Below are positions 40,801 to 55,800 of a stretch of DNA of 64,000 nucleotides, in pieces. A program made the translations under genes and the position numbers. This DNA is from Atriophallophorus winterbourni (taxonomy: Eukaryota; Platyhelminthes; Trematoda; Plagiorchiida; Microphallidae), in NCBI GenBank assembly GCA_013407085.1, contig JACCGJ010011006.1:1-64000 (forward strand), in the 5' to 3' direction. Numbering within the stretch: position 1 is the first letter of the stretch; each line of letters opens with the position of its first letter. Under the pieces are notes generated by a model. The model did not search any database. It was given only the letters and a program-made list of their open reading frames with translations, and was not told the origin of the DNA.

Positions 40801-43800
40801 TTTTCATAAAATTAATTTAACAAAATTTATTAAATTTGGCTACACATGTGTTATATGCGTTTGACAATGCGATTTTATTAACAAATATGATTATCAATTG
40901 TTTGACTGACATTGGAACATCTGCAATGAAAATAGATTCGTGTCAATTAATGAAAATCTAGCAATGGAACGATCAGCATGACGTTCTGAGATTCATTTTC
41001 ATGATTTTCAATCCACTGTCGAATAAAGTTGTAATCACCACTATTTTCAATCACATATGCACACACTTACGTGTGGATGGTTAAACACATAGGCTAGAAC
41101 AACAATTAAGAATTTGCATGCAATTCTACCTCACAGTCCACGACTGATTCCGCGTTGTTCACACCCATCAGATGAGTAGAGTAAATTCAGGATACGCATT
41201 ACATTATAAAGTGGAGAATTGCTTAGCAAACCTTAATTGGATATGGTTGCCGCGGCAATACTGTAAAATCATGTTCCAACACGTATGCTGTCTGGTTGAA
41301 CCATTGATCTTGAACCATAAATCCTCAAGTGCATGCATTTCCAACACACTCCATACGAATGGGTTCTATCAGTTGATTATTGACTGCGCTTCTCCATCTT
41401 AGTTAATACAGGATTCGTCTGGTAAATCCAATTTACACCTGAAAACTGTTCATAAGGACATCATTGATCTGCTAAAAGACATGTATCCCAAGAACAACTT
41501 TACCAAACAACCGCATTATCCTATTTATTGTACAGTTTTTTTCATGACTATTGATTCTCATTTGGCCTCAAATATATTCAAATTTCTTGCTGTTTATAGG
41601 ATTTTATCAGACATTGTGATAATATCCACACTGAACCTTTGACCATTCATGCGGATGTATGATGAGCGCTTGTTTCATTACCGGTGTTTCTCCAAGTAAA
41701 TTTTCAAAAATACATGCCAAAAATGTTAATTTAAGATATGTGAATCCTAATCTTACTATCCCTGACTTATAAATCCAAGCAGCAGAATATTTTTATCCGG
41801 TGGTTATAATTCATCTAAGGATTTTGGGCACATGTGATTAAACGAATTAATTGTGCAATCCTTATTTAACAATGATTTACACATTTTAAAATTTTGTGAA
41901 AATTATTTCGGTTTTCAGACAGGCGGGTCCTGATAGAACGAGCAGCAATAAACCGGTCATGTAATATGTGTGACAGAAAAGCGTAGAAATACGGATTTTC
42001 TGCTCAAGCCCAAAGGTTATAACGCATCGGTATTTGCGTGTAGGCATATGTGATTAAACCGTTGTGGCAGCCTTATCCAACAGAGAGTAATATATTAAAT
42101 TTAAAAATTTAAAATTCCACTGCTCTTTAAAGGCCTGTTGATCCAGATCGAACTATCCAAACTTGATAAGTGCAAACAATACGAAACGGGTCATGAGTTG
42201 TATGTTTGTGATGAAAATGGAATGCAAATGACAGTCATTGTTCAGCAATAGAGGAGAAGGAGGAGGTTCATTGTTCACAACTACGTGTTCAAACCTATCT
42301 ACATGTTTTTAGCACATGTTTGACGTGCCAACCTTATTTAACAGTGAATTAAAAGCCCGACATATTTACAATTTCTCTGCTGTTTCAATTCATGCGGATC
42401 CTGTTCGTACAGTACCAATTTTACAGAATGGGGTAACACGAGATTATAATCATGCGTTCGATATTTGCGAGCGTAGTTTTGCGTGAAAAGCCTCCATAAG
42501 GGATGGTTTGATGATGAAATATTTTGTAAAGTAAAATAAGGTCTCCACTGATTCGTCGATAGAGAAAATCGAACAAATTCAGATGAGCTATCCTTTCTTC
42601 GTAATGCTTGTTTCGGAAGTTGAGAACTAGTTTTGTTGAACGGTGATAGATTCTCGGCATAAGTTTTACATCTTCCTTGAGCCGAAAAGCGTATATATAA
42701 TTCGAGACTATATCTTGGGTAAATATTTCCCAAATAACTGTTTAAGTAGTTTGCCACACATGATGCTTTTGTAAAGGCAATCATTATATAAATAGAGGAT
42801 TTTAGCTGGAGCATATCCATAGACGAATCATCTTATCCACTGCATTGTTCAAATACATGTGTACCTATTTTATTTGTAAAATCTATTTTAATCCTAGCAA
42901 TCAAAAACCTGCATTTGTTAAAGTTAAGTGACAGTATGTTCTTCAGCGATAATTGTGAATAGTATCGAGCTCTTTTGGTGATAACAGTCTTCCGGCCTAT
43001 GGTTGCGAATCCATATATTTATTTCGCCCGCGAATAAATGTGTTACAGCGAACAGTTCCGGTAGTTCATTAACTTAGACCAGAAGGATATCCGACCAATA
43101 ACTGAACCTCGAGGAAGTCCGGTAGTTGCTGACTTTGGTTTTGATATGCAACAATGTAACTGAGTAGTGCGGTTTGTTAGATAGTCATTTAGCCAATTCA
43201 AAAACTTTCCAGTGATATCAAGTTATTTGGCTTCTGCAAAAATAAGCGATGCTTAACATAATTAGATGCTTTGGAGATATTGGGGTAGCATAGATGTATT
43301 GCCTGCTCTTTATCTACTGCTTGTAGCTATTCACCTTTTGTTTTAAGTAAATGAGATGAGACGGAATAATTAAGTCTAAATCTGTGCTGTTTTCTCGAAA
43401 GTGACTGACTACTATGAAAATGTTTAATCAAATCTTCAGCAATAAGGCGCTCAGGAAGTTTGAAAATCACATGTAACAGATTAACGAGTCAGTTATTAGA
43501 AACATCGAAGAGATTTCCTACTTTATAAATAGGAGTAATTATTCCACGTTTCCAATCGGTTAGAATCACACAATTTGCCAGTTTCTGATTGAAAAAGTGT
43601 TAGTGGTCAGCATGCTGCCTTAATATGAGCGGAGTTATTCTTTGCGATCCGGTGAAAATGTTCTATTATTCTATGGAACAATGCATGAAGGACGCCATCA
43701 AAAATAGCATTTATTTTGCCCAGGGTAACCTTGGTTGAATTAAACAGATTCGTGATGTGAATTACATGCTCTCTCGGGTTGAATACAGATAGATAGAATG

Positions 43801-46800
43801 TTTTTTATCCTTCCGCAGTTTCACGTGTAGTTGTTGTTGGTCCAGCTGACGTGTTCAGGCACGCAGCTCATGGTTTTACGTAAGGTTATTCGTTTACAAT
43901 ACGAGAGAGGATTTTGGGATAGAACTCCATCAAGCCTAATCTTAGTTCTCGGTAGTACAACTTGTATTGGATGAACAATTCGTTTACTATGTTCTCCAGT
44001 GAAAGGAATATTTCCCATGGCTTTGATGATGGATTTTAATGATGTTGTCACCAAGCAACATTTCGTGCCTCTAACCACATACGAGTTCGGCGTCTTAGCT
44101 GGAAATCGAGGATTTTTCTTCAGTTGATAAGTATAAATGTGAAGCTCACTTCGATTGTATACACGAGATGAGTTAATAACCGTATCATAAACTAATATGC
44201 ATCGCCGGTTTCCGGTTTGTAGCAAATCGCGTTTTGAAGCGCGTGACTCAAATCCATAATGTCGATGTGTCTTACTGTTATAATGGCACCATTTATTCTT
44301 GCAGCTTGAAACAGATAGTCAATCTGGATGACGACGTTATCAATTAGTCTCATTGGAAATTCGTAGACAACGTTATCAATGTCGTCTTAATTGATTGTCG
44401 AAATATGAGCATGCATGTGAAATTATCGTGTCACAACAATTGGTCGGTACAAGCTCTATTGAAAGAAGTGTGAGAGAAGTTAAACAGTATTCATTAGGAG
44501 ATAAATCAAGAAGGAATGTTGAGTGAGAAATCAGCGTATGTATTTTTATAAAAAAAACAGTTTCAAAACCTATGTCGACGATTTATGTCCTGGTATCATT
44601 ATTCATGATCAGAAATTTAGAACAAAATAAATTTAATAAAATATCGTTAATTTCTATTTCTCCACTGTATGGCAAAGCCCTTGCAAATTGATAAGACCAA
44701 CTCACCTCTCGATGGGTTATTGAATCGAAACACATGGCTTTTGCCCAAAATCACTCGATCTCCTGAACGCAGTGCTACGGCCGTGGTTGCTGAACTACCA
44801 TTAATATAACTTTCGGCCTCCGGAATAGGATGGAACGTGACGAAACCTGAAAAAATTCTGTTATAATGAGGCGTAATGATAAAGGTTTGATCAGAATTGA
44901 TAGACTGCTATTCCATTAGTATCTTAATGCTGTTTTGATGGACAACGTTTGAGATCGATTTAAGGCAAAATATCAAGTTTGTATTGCAAGGATGTGCAAT
45001 GCTGCTGTACATGCGTTTTGTTCAGGAGAAATTTGTTACATTTAGATGCCACAAATTTCCATTACATGTATTTGCATAGGCCTCAACAAATTGCACATGT
45101 TCTTGTCCGTACTTTGTCTAGGTTCAGGCTTATATTATCCAGCACATAAACTTTAATGGTATGACGGAATATTTAACTAGAATTTATGCTCTATCCCGCT
45201 TTTAGAAAATACGTTAATTATTGGCTGTTGTGGAAAGATTGTTCGTCTTTAAACACAACATAATGTGTTGAACGTATTGCATATATTCTTCGAAATTGGC
45301 TCTCAATCAGGAAACAAGATTTTTGTGTATATTGATTTTACTATATCTGACACATTCATATGGTTTTAGTGACTCAAAAATTTGGCAACGCGCAGTAGGT
45401 CTTCGTTACGCTTGCGAAAGGTCGAGTAAGCTTTGTCTCCAAGTAGTTTAAATTAGATAATTTAATAAACGAAAATTATGAACAAAAGTTTCATGGCGAA
45501 ACGTCTTTCCAGGCTCTTAACACCAGATGAATCAATGCGTTTCAAAAGCAGTAGTGGAGTGCGGGACTAACAAATTAAGACACAAAGCAACAGATCGGTT
45601 CATCGCTGCCAAGAATTAATCGTTGAATACACCAAATGCATTGCAGTTTTCATTTATTATTTTGTTGTACGAGTTGCCGATAGAAGTGTCAAGTGTTAAT
45701 TACGAAGAATCGAATTTCAATACGTTATCATTGCTTGATAAAAGCATAGATAAACATATTTAAAGGCATATTTCTAGGGATGATATTACCTTGAGTTTAC
45801 CGATGATAGGTTATTCATTATATCGTCAAGATTTTCTGGCTGGAACGCTCAGGGTTCACATCAAGCAGGTACATTAACAAGTTCACGAAATTTTGATCCT
45901 TATTATTCCAATGAGATTCAATGATGCAGTTAGCACGTATCTTTATAGTAGTGAGAGTTCGCCCATACGACTTGGTACTTACTATCCTATTTTTTTGGTT
46001 CAAATTAAAAAATTGGGTATAATGGGCACCGATGTGTCATTGAAAATGGGATAATCAAACTTATTACTACAGGTATTGGTTCGAATACCAGAAAATTTGC
46101 TCACGCATGCGCGAAATGTGTACCAACAGTAGTCAGAAAAAATGCGACTGCTTAACATCTTGTTCATTTGATAAACTCAGGTACACATGAAATGTTTACA
46201 AGTGGATAGTGCAAACCACTATATGCAGAATATCACACCGGTATAAAGAGAGAACAAGAAGGAATAAAAAGAAAAATCGCAATCAATTAAGTATTGGCTT
46301 TTCAAAACGATTGCATGGAAACAGTTCGAGTGCATCATTCTCGGAATCAGGGGCAATATCAGCCAGCCTTCGTGCGATATGCAATTTGTCAGTGCCGTTT
46401 AAACGAGCTCATGTGTGTAATAAATGTTTTAACCAACCAGCGGTCTGTTTGGTTGTGGCTGGGTGAACCTGATTAAAATTGGAAAGGTAACTCTCGGGGG
46501 TCCAATAGGTCACAACCGACATTTAATGAGAAACGTGGGAAATGGGTTGGCGTGACTATCGTTACATCGAGTGTCCTCGAATCCTTATAAAATTATTCAT
46601 AGAGGTTAGAACAGAAAACCTTATTAGACCTAGATTGACGTGACGCAATTATCGACTTCCAACGATGCCACTTGTACAACGTCGCACTAAAGAAACCGAA
46701 GTTAACCCCAACTTACGGTGTATGGTTGTCATATGAGATATCATGGAAAATTAGTGTCTAGTACATTTTAAATGCACAAGCGCTACAGCATTTGAACCGG

Positions 46801-49800
46801 GAATTTTAAGAGTGAACAGAGTATAATCTGACCATTATTTTGCTACAGCTCTTAGTGAAATTTTAGAAATATTAAATGCGGAAAGAATCATTGTCGTACA
46901 AGAACAGTTGTTAAAAATCACATAAACGGAAGTATATTAATAGTCCAACATTCTAAATAACGTCATGCTAGATTGAAATACATACCTTTATTATTAGAAA
47001 ATACACAGTGTACGTTCTTGATGAATTCTCCGCAAAGTCCGATTTCAACCGAGTTTTCTGTATGTAACTGGCCGACACTGAAATGTCAAAGACGGGAGTG
47101 CATAACTTGAAACTGTTAATCATTAAGCGTATAGGTTTTGAATTGAAATAAACAGCCGCAAATGCTAGAAAAATGAATACAGATGATTTCTATGTTTGAA
47201 ATATCCGTCTAATTGTCAGCAGCATGAAGAAGCTCAAGCAATCGATTGGTTAATGATTCAACCAGCGTTTCTGACGATATAAAATCGGAAAATACTAAAA
47301 TTCTCCGGAAATTAGTAACATGCATCTTTGTGTTTACTATGATGGATAAGTTCCATGTGATGGTACACTTGTAGCGGGTTTATCGGGATCGCGGCACGGA
47401 AAAATTAGATTATTGCTTAAAATATTCATTTGCATGCTTTTCCGTCACACACACCTCACGACCGGTTTCGTGCTGTTTGCACTTATCAGGTAGGGACAGT
47501 AAGATCAGGATACGTATGCGCTTGATTATTACTTGTTCGAAATGTTTGAATTTTCGATGTGAGAAAAATTAATGTAGAGTTTAACATCCTTTTTACTTTT
47601 TTAGACTGTAACGAAAAACATGTCGTTTAAAATAAGAATTCTTATTTAGAAATTTGTTTATAACGACATCCCAAAAGCTTATAAATGATTACGGATTAGG
47701 GTTAGCATGTTTTCCGTTGGCACCCGCTAATTAACATGAGTTGCGTTGATCAGACATTAAAAATCAACAACATAAAAACGGTTTTCCTTGAACTGGTCAA
47801 CTTACTGATTTTAAATAAATATTATCAGTGTTTTTTGGCAGTTTTAAATTTACATGACTTAAAGTAACCGTGAATTTACCTACGTTTGCCTTGCAATGTA
47901 ATTTTGACCAAACAAATTGAATGAACTAATAAATAACATCAGTTATGTGTCTATGCATGGATTCAAGGTAATTCAAAGATTTAATGGTCCAAAAAGCAAA
48001 TACTTTACAGGAACCACAGATTAAAAATATAGGGAATGCATAAAAACAACACAAATGTTTTATCGATATGGCAAGTCTGCACGTGTATTCAGGTGTGAGG
48101 TTGGATTTGTTAGATATATACTTTTCAAGTTCAGCCTTGAACATGTTCAGGCTTGATGCGCAAATAATATGTGTGGGCAGAGAGTTCTATATAAAACAAA
48201 CACGGACAGCAAAGAAAAACCTTCTACAATTTGATATGGAGTGTGGAATAATTAACTTGTAGCCCTGCGATCTGCTATCACGTGCTTCTTGCCGATGAAA
48301 AAGGTGTTCAAGTGGGTGATACACCGTACGCAAAATGTTGAACAGCAGAATCAAGTCACCCCTGAGACGACGGTACGAAAAGTCAAAGAGGTTTACTGTT
48401 GCAATTCTCTCTTCGTATGGCCTGTTATATATCCCGGTCACCAGTTTTGTAGCGTGGTGGTATACGCGTTGCAGCAAGGTCATGTCATTCTGTAACCATG
48501 GGAACCATGCTTGAACAGCGTACTCCATTGTTGGTATGATATAGGTGTTAATTATCCGTGGGAATATCTGCTTTGTGAAACTACCGAAGATCCTTCTGAG
48601 TAATGCGAAGCTTTGGCCGGACTTCTGCATACAACAGAACACTGCTAATCCGCACACCCAGGTCTTTCTCTTCGGTAACCCATGAAAGTAGCTGAGATCC
48701 CACAGAGTATGTGAATTCGAATAATTTACCGACGTTTAACATTTTACGTTTTTTGATGTTGAATGATCGGCAGTTTTGTAAGGACCAGGTATGAAGTGCT
48801 CCGAGATCTTTTTGTAGAAGTTGGCAATCTTCTATGATGCGTACGCTAGTCCAGACTTTGATGTCAATAAATAAAATGAGTTTGCTTCGTACGATTTCAG
48901 GTATATCGTTCGCGTACACCAGTAAGAGTATTGGCCCCAAGACTTTGTCTTGAGGTACGCCACTTGTAACTTCTACTGCGCTGGATAGTGCTCCATCAAC
49001 TCGAACCCTGATAACACTACCATTCAAGTAATCTTGTATCCAGGCCAATAATATGCCGCCCATCCCGAGCTGCTCCAATTTTTGTAGAAGTATGCTGTGG
49101 TTAACACGGTCAAAAGCTTTAGACATATACAAGTAACAAGTATCAAATCCAATTATCAAGAGTTATAAGAAGATTGGTGTGGCAGGAGTGTCTTGTCCGA
49201 AATCCGTGTTGTGCGATGGAAAGAAGCTTATTTTGTTCCAAGTGTTTGATAAGTTCGTCAGCTACAAATCGTTCGAGATTTTTATCGACCACTGGCAACA
49301 ACTTGACTGGTCTGTAGTTAGACACATCGGGTCGGTTCCCTTCTTTGTATATCGGAGTGATTAATCCACTTTTCCAGTCAGTAGCAACCCTGTTGCAACT
49401 CAGTGACAGTTTGAAAAGATCAGATAATTGTGAGAATAGAGCATGGGCGCATTGTTTTAGGATGAAGGGTGTTATTTTATCAGCACCCAGGGATTGTTTT
49501 GTAGTTAACCCGAGTAGCTTTACCAGGACACTTTCGGGTTTCACACCGATTTCGTGTATTGTGTTAATCTGTGATCTGAATGCAGGCATATCGTAACATA
49601 CGCGCTCGATAGTGTAGAACACTCTACAGTATCTAAGAATTTTTTGACGGGCTGTGCGGACGCATATATTTTTGCTCTCATACTTTTGGATTTATTTCCT
49701 CACTCGTTAGTTTGAGCTGGACGGTTTATATATCATTGAACTAGTCTCAATTTGCTCTTTCTTTCAACATCGAGCAAGGTGAATTCTTTAAAATCCAATT

Positions 49801-52800
49801 TTCAAGTTTGAACCCAAATATACCGACGCGTACAATATCCCTGGCGATTCAGAATATTGTTCCTCTTCGAATACTGTTGAGAAGATCACATAATTTCGAA
49901 TTGACTGATAGTTCTTTTCAACTCTATCAGATCGAAACTCGTTCAACCGCATCACTATTATCCAACTCGTTCGAATTTTACCGCTTGGATTGCGTCACTC
50001 TGATCCAACGCATTCGCTCGATAAACAACTGCACCGCCAAGTGCAGTGACTCATCTCTCGTTGGATTGTAAGAATGACGCGAAGGATGACCTCGGTGCTC
50101 CAGACAAAGAAGGCAGCACGTGATGAGTGGCAAATGTGCAACAAAGGGGTAAGTGCCAAATCCAACGTAGTTAAATGTTTTGGCTGTTTGATTAAAATAC
50201 ATACAAAGTCTGATAAAGCCCTAACGAAAAAAGTCATATCTTTTATTAACAACATTGATTTACCCGGTGTTTGCTACGTATGTTTTGCATGTCGAAGTAA
50301 ATAGCTTAGCGATAGGACTACAAATTCTCCCCATGAGGCAAAGCTGGAATCTCGAATAGAGATTTTGGAAAATTGCTATCGAAAACTTTAGGAAACATTT
50401 AAACCGCTTTTGGTAGATACATTTACCAACGCAATTCGACCCTGAATAAATGTTGCTCAAGACAAAAAGGAAAAGGAAATTACACCAAAAACTGCTCCCT
50501 TAACTGAACGTGGTGATAGCTCATCTGGTAAAATTGTGAACAATTTTCTCAGGACTCCCCGTGTTCTAGTTGCTATATCCGAGCCTCCCCATAATGCAAT
50601 GTTACCGCTCATTCTTATAAGACAGATATCGCTCTCAGTGTAATATGCACAAATATCCCGGAATCGACAGATTCACATTTGTAGCAAGCAAAGCACATGA
50701 GCTTAAGGAATGGAATAAGCTCTGTACACACATGGGCTTAAAAGCTTTGGTGCCTAAATCGAACTCGGCATAAAGGCTCCCCACACGTAGACCGGCTGCG
50801 CCTATCAAGGGTGACATTGCGAACTAAATCTGAAATGGAAGAAGTCATCCTCAACGCGTATCAACTCAGTGCTTGTCCCGGTTTGAACTGCCGTGTCCAA
50901 GCCGACATACCCTGGCGGGGAAGAAAAGGTCAATCCACATGTCCAGACCAGTCTACTTCACGTAGTTTAATATTCCTCGGTGTCCCCGAAAATGCTGATG
51001 TAGTATCAGCATCGGAATCAAAGCAACATGATCGGAGCAATGGTTGTACATTGCCGATGCTATTGGATCTCGTGATTCCATTGTCGTAGACAATTTTAGA
51101 ATACCTAGATCCTCTAAATAAAAAAACAATGGGAACAATCCTCCGAAAATCACTTTTCTAACGACTAAAATGGCTATCGCTATGAATACTGACTGGAAAT
51201 CTAACCGCTCAAAACTTCCACCAGACGTGAGACTAAGCGTGCTCAAGCGTGTTCCTTCACTGAAACCTAGAGAACCATCGCAACCACAGCCAGATTGCAA
51301 TCTTGTCAAAATGTTACCCCAAAAAAAACGAGAAGGGTCCGACTCATCGCGGGTCGGACCAATAGCTACAGTACACGATCCGACATTGTGTAAGATAAAT
51401 ACGATCAAGTTAATAAATACAAATGCTCAGTGTTTAACTAACAAATGAGCTGAACTATGTGGGTTTGTGATAGAATTTCACCCGATTTGGTTGCAGTTAC
51501 AGAGACTTGGATCCAGCGCTGCATGATTGATGCTGAGCTTTTTATTTCGAAAATGTCACTATTCCGTCACGATCGCGATCGAAGATCTGGTGGTAGAGAT
51601 TCAGTCTACTATAACGAAAGTTTAGCGCAGTGTAACGTCAGCGATCATATACAAATGCACAAAGCCTTCCAAACAAGTTAGCTGAGCTAACCGAGATATG
51701 TTCGCACTACTCACCTGACATTATCGCCATTACAGAAACATGGTATTCTTCCCAATTGATGGAAACGGAGATATTACTTCCAAATATGAATTTTATAAAG
51801 AATGATCCAGAGAGAAGTGGTGGTGGTGTTGCTGTTTATTATCATAATCGACTCTAAGGCCATTCAATAGACACGACAGAATTCACGCTCGAGGAAACAA
51901 TTTGGTGCTCTTTAACGCTGATGTCTGGTTATGTTTGCATTATTGGTGTGGTCTACCGATCCCCTTTATCTACGGAATCGTGCAACGAAAGGTTGATCCA
52001 AATGCAAGCAACGACACTTATTATGGGTGATTGAATCTGTCCGCCCATTATCTCAGGCACGATCACTCCCCACGAACGCCTGAATACCGATTTAGGGAGG
52101 TAGTATATTCAATCCCGTTATACAACTATGTTTACGAGTGCACCCGAAATAGAGGTTCTGACCGCTCCACAATGATCTGTGCTAGGCAAGCCCCTCTTTT
52201 TGCTGTACATAAATGACGTATCCCCCCCTCATATCGTCCAAAATGGTCCTGTTCGCGGATGATATGAAAATTTGGACGCCAATAAGTTCTGCAGAGGATT
52301 GTGAGAAACTGAAAATGGATTTGGACAGCGTATCGAATTGGGCGGCCATGAATGACATGTCATTCAACATACAGAAATGTAAGATGCTCCATCTTTGCAA
52401 GAATGTTCCTTGGACATATCGATTGAGAACAGAAAACCTAGCATGGAGCCCGTTAGAAAAAGATCTTGGAGTGTGGATTAGCGGGAACCTGAAGAGCACA
52501 GCACACTGTCAGAACACATATCGACGGGCAAACAGATTGTTGGGTATCTTTCGAAGAATAGTTGGAAGATTCTCTCTGGTAACGTTACCAAGGATAATGA
52601 ATGTCTACATACGCCCTACGATTGAGTATGCGGTAGAGGTCTGGGCTCATTGGCTGCGAAAAGACATTGCTCTCTTCGATAAAATCTATCATAGAGCAAC
52701 ACAGTTAGTGATAGGTCTTCGCAGTGTTCCGTACACCGGAAGATTGCGACGTCTGGGTCTACGCGACTTCACCCAGAGGAGGATACGACGCGATATTATT

Positions 52801-55800
52801 CTCTCCTATAGAATTGTGTCTACCGAAGGACATCCAATAAAACACTTGCTTGATGTATGTGATGGAAAAGTAACACGCGGACATACCTTATTTCTTTACG
52901 TTCAAAGTTACCGTATTGAATGTTGGCGACATTTTTTGCCGTACGATCTATATTTCTTTGGAATTCCCTACCCCAACATGTGGTGTTTGGCGATTTTTAA
53001 AGCGAAATTGGACTTGCACTAGCAAACGAACATCATTCGTGAGCCTTACATTTGATATTCTCTATTGCTTTTATACTATTGTAATTTTCATGTTTTATTC
53101 ATACCGTAGTCCTGTTGGTTGTAAAGTATTAACTTTATTAACCACAAATCCTTGAATCTTAAATCTTGAATCCTGACCTCAGCCTTTCTGATACGATGTG
53201 GTGTTCAGTAAAACTAGTCAATGAAGATGAATGTACGATCAGCATCGTGTACTGCTCGCCATCATCCGAAATCTCATTCAATGAGAAGCTAATCGAATCC
53301 TTGCAACACATCACAAAATGCCAGACTACTCAATTGCTGAACTTTGGCGATTTTAATCTCCTGCATTCGTTTGAACATAAATTCAAGGAGGTTATAGAAA
53401 TTGCTTTACTGCACAATCACGTTACCCAGCCAACTCGCTGGCGGGGTCTTGACAAATCTGCAAACTTGATCTTGTCTTAACGAATGAAGCAACCGCGTAG
53501 AGGATATACAATACCTGACACCACAGTGAAAGAGTGATCATGCGGTGCTTTTGTTTGAATAAGTATATAGTGCGGAACGATTAAGCGACCAGACGAAAAT
53601 CATAAGGAAAATACAATTTGAATCTTTAAATATCAGTTTCCGGGATGCACACACTCGTGAGTTGATTCAATGGATTCTGGCTCATATTACAATTCGTTTT
53701 TAAATTATCTGAATTCGAAGATTTACGAAAACTCGATTTTTGTACCACACAAATGCAGCTACAACAACCAGTTTGAGTAGAACGAAGAAATGGTTACCCC
53801 CGCTATACTTCACAGGTGTCGCGTTGATTTGACTGCTCTTCCCACTCGCATATTCAATCTCAGCTTAAATGAAGGAAAAATACCACCGCAATGGAAAGCA
53901 GGGATGATAACTCTTATTTATAAAGGCGGTAGCCGTTCTGACACAGTTAACTATAGACCGGCAGCGTTACTCCCGGTGATTTCAAAATAATGGAACGCAT
54001 TGTGACTGCGCGCATATAAGAATATTTTGAAAACCAAAACATTTTGACCGCAGCACAACACGGTTTTCGAAGAAATCGTTGGTGTTTATCTAAACTTCTT
54101 ACAACGTTCGAGAATTGGACCAAGGCACTAGACGAATGTGAGGTTGTACATGCTTGCTACATCTATATTTCCATAGCTTTCGTTAGAGTCAACCATGACA
54201 TCTTAATTAAAAAGCTCGAAGCTTATGGAATAACGGGAATATTGCTGAATTGGATAAGGGACTATCTTACTGATGGACACGTCCAAGTTCGCGTGGCAGC
54301 ACCTCATTCAGAAAAATAGACGTCACGAGTGGAGTTCCGCAATGATCGTTGCTTGGACCTCTTCTATTCTTGGTGTATATGAACGATATAGTAGAGAATA
54401 TTGAATGCAACTTGATAATATTTCCCGAAGATGTTGAAATATGGAAACGTGTAAGGTCCGTTAATGACTGTATGGCATTACAACGGGATCTATGCATCTT
54501 ATTTCGTTGGTCCCAGTTAAATGTTTTACCATTTAACTCTGCGAAATGTAAAATGCTGCAGCTTGGAAAATCGCTTCACCACACGTATCAGCTTGGCACG
54601 CAAGATCTTGTCTGGACAACAGCAGAAAAAGATCTTTATATCTGGGCTTCGTTTAACCTTAATCTGGACATCATTGCCGGATGGTGTACAATAAAGCTTG
54701 CCGTATCTTGAGTATTCTCAAAAGAATATTCCGGATTTTTACGTCCGAAACCCTACTTCGGTTAATTAACACGTGTATACTTCCTGTTATGAAATATTCC
54801 ATTCAAGCCTGGGCACCATGGCTGAGGAACGATATCGAACCACTCGACAGGATTTATCATCGTGCTACAAAGTTCGTCTCCAAGTACAGAAAATTGCCTT
54901 TCACAGAGCGAATGTTAAAACTGAACATACACGATTTTACCCAACGACGGATACGTAGTGACCTCATGTTGACATTCAAAATCCTGCATACTAAAAACCA
55001 TCCCTTTAAACACTTGCTAAAGCCCAATGGCCTTACTCGAACACGAACACATTCAAAGGCTATAAGCATTCCGCATTCTCGATTAGATATTCGTTGTAAT
55101 TTTTGCTCGGTAAGAATTTGTTCAAGTTGAAACTATTTGCCTGGAGAAATCACACGATCAGAATCAGTTGAGGTCTTCGCTTCCAAACTAGATGAGTTTA
55201 TGACGAACCATGCGGTATGTTACTGTCCCTATTGATATTTAGATATTTATATATTTCATATATTACATATACCTTGTAATCTTATGGCCATTGTTGAGCT
55301 TACTGCTTTTTCTAACCTAAATTTTTCTGAGTTCTGAGTTCTGAGTTCAGTAAAATTGAGAGAGTTCGTTAGCGGCTTCGAGAGCAGTGGATGTAGTTCC
55401 AGTCGTAGTAAGTAAAGCGGAAACGCTTGGCTTTACCCTGGTCTTTCTGTTCACTATCTAAAAGAGGAGCCTCGAGTTTCTTTCAATTTTATCCATCAGA
55501 TTGATTTGATACCCTTCTCTATCATCCTGGACAATTTTAATAACTTTGTTTCTCAACAAACGGTAAGATTCCCAGGATTCAGGTGATAACTGCAGTATGT
55601 GGCTTCTCCACGCACAGTTTCTCACCTTTATCCATTTCTGTGTTCGACTCCGGATCACGAATTTCAATCCCTTTTTCAGTTTATCGGAAACATTTAGAGT
55701 GAAGTTCTATTATTTCGTAAATTTCTTCAAGTATCGATGACCAGCATTGTTGTACATCAGTGTTAATTAGTGTCCAGTCGGTGACTTCTTGAAGCGCCAT

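Noticed and set aside
46209..46476. Basic, Ser-rich plus-strand frames
   Set aside because: No domain or similarity recognised and they overlap each other in two frames; likely chance.
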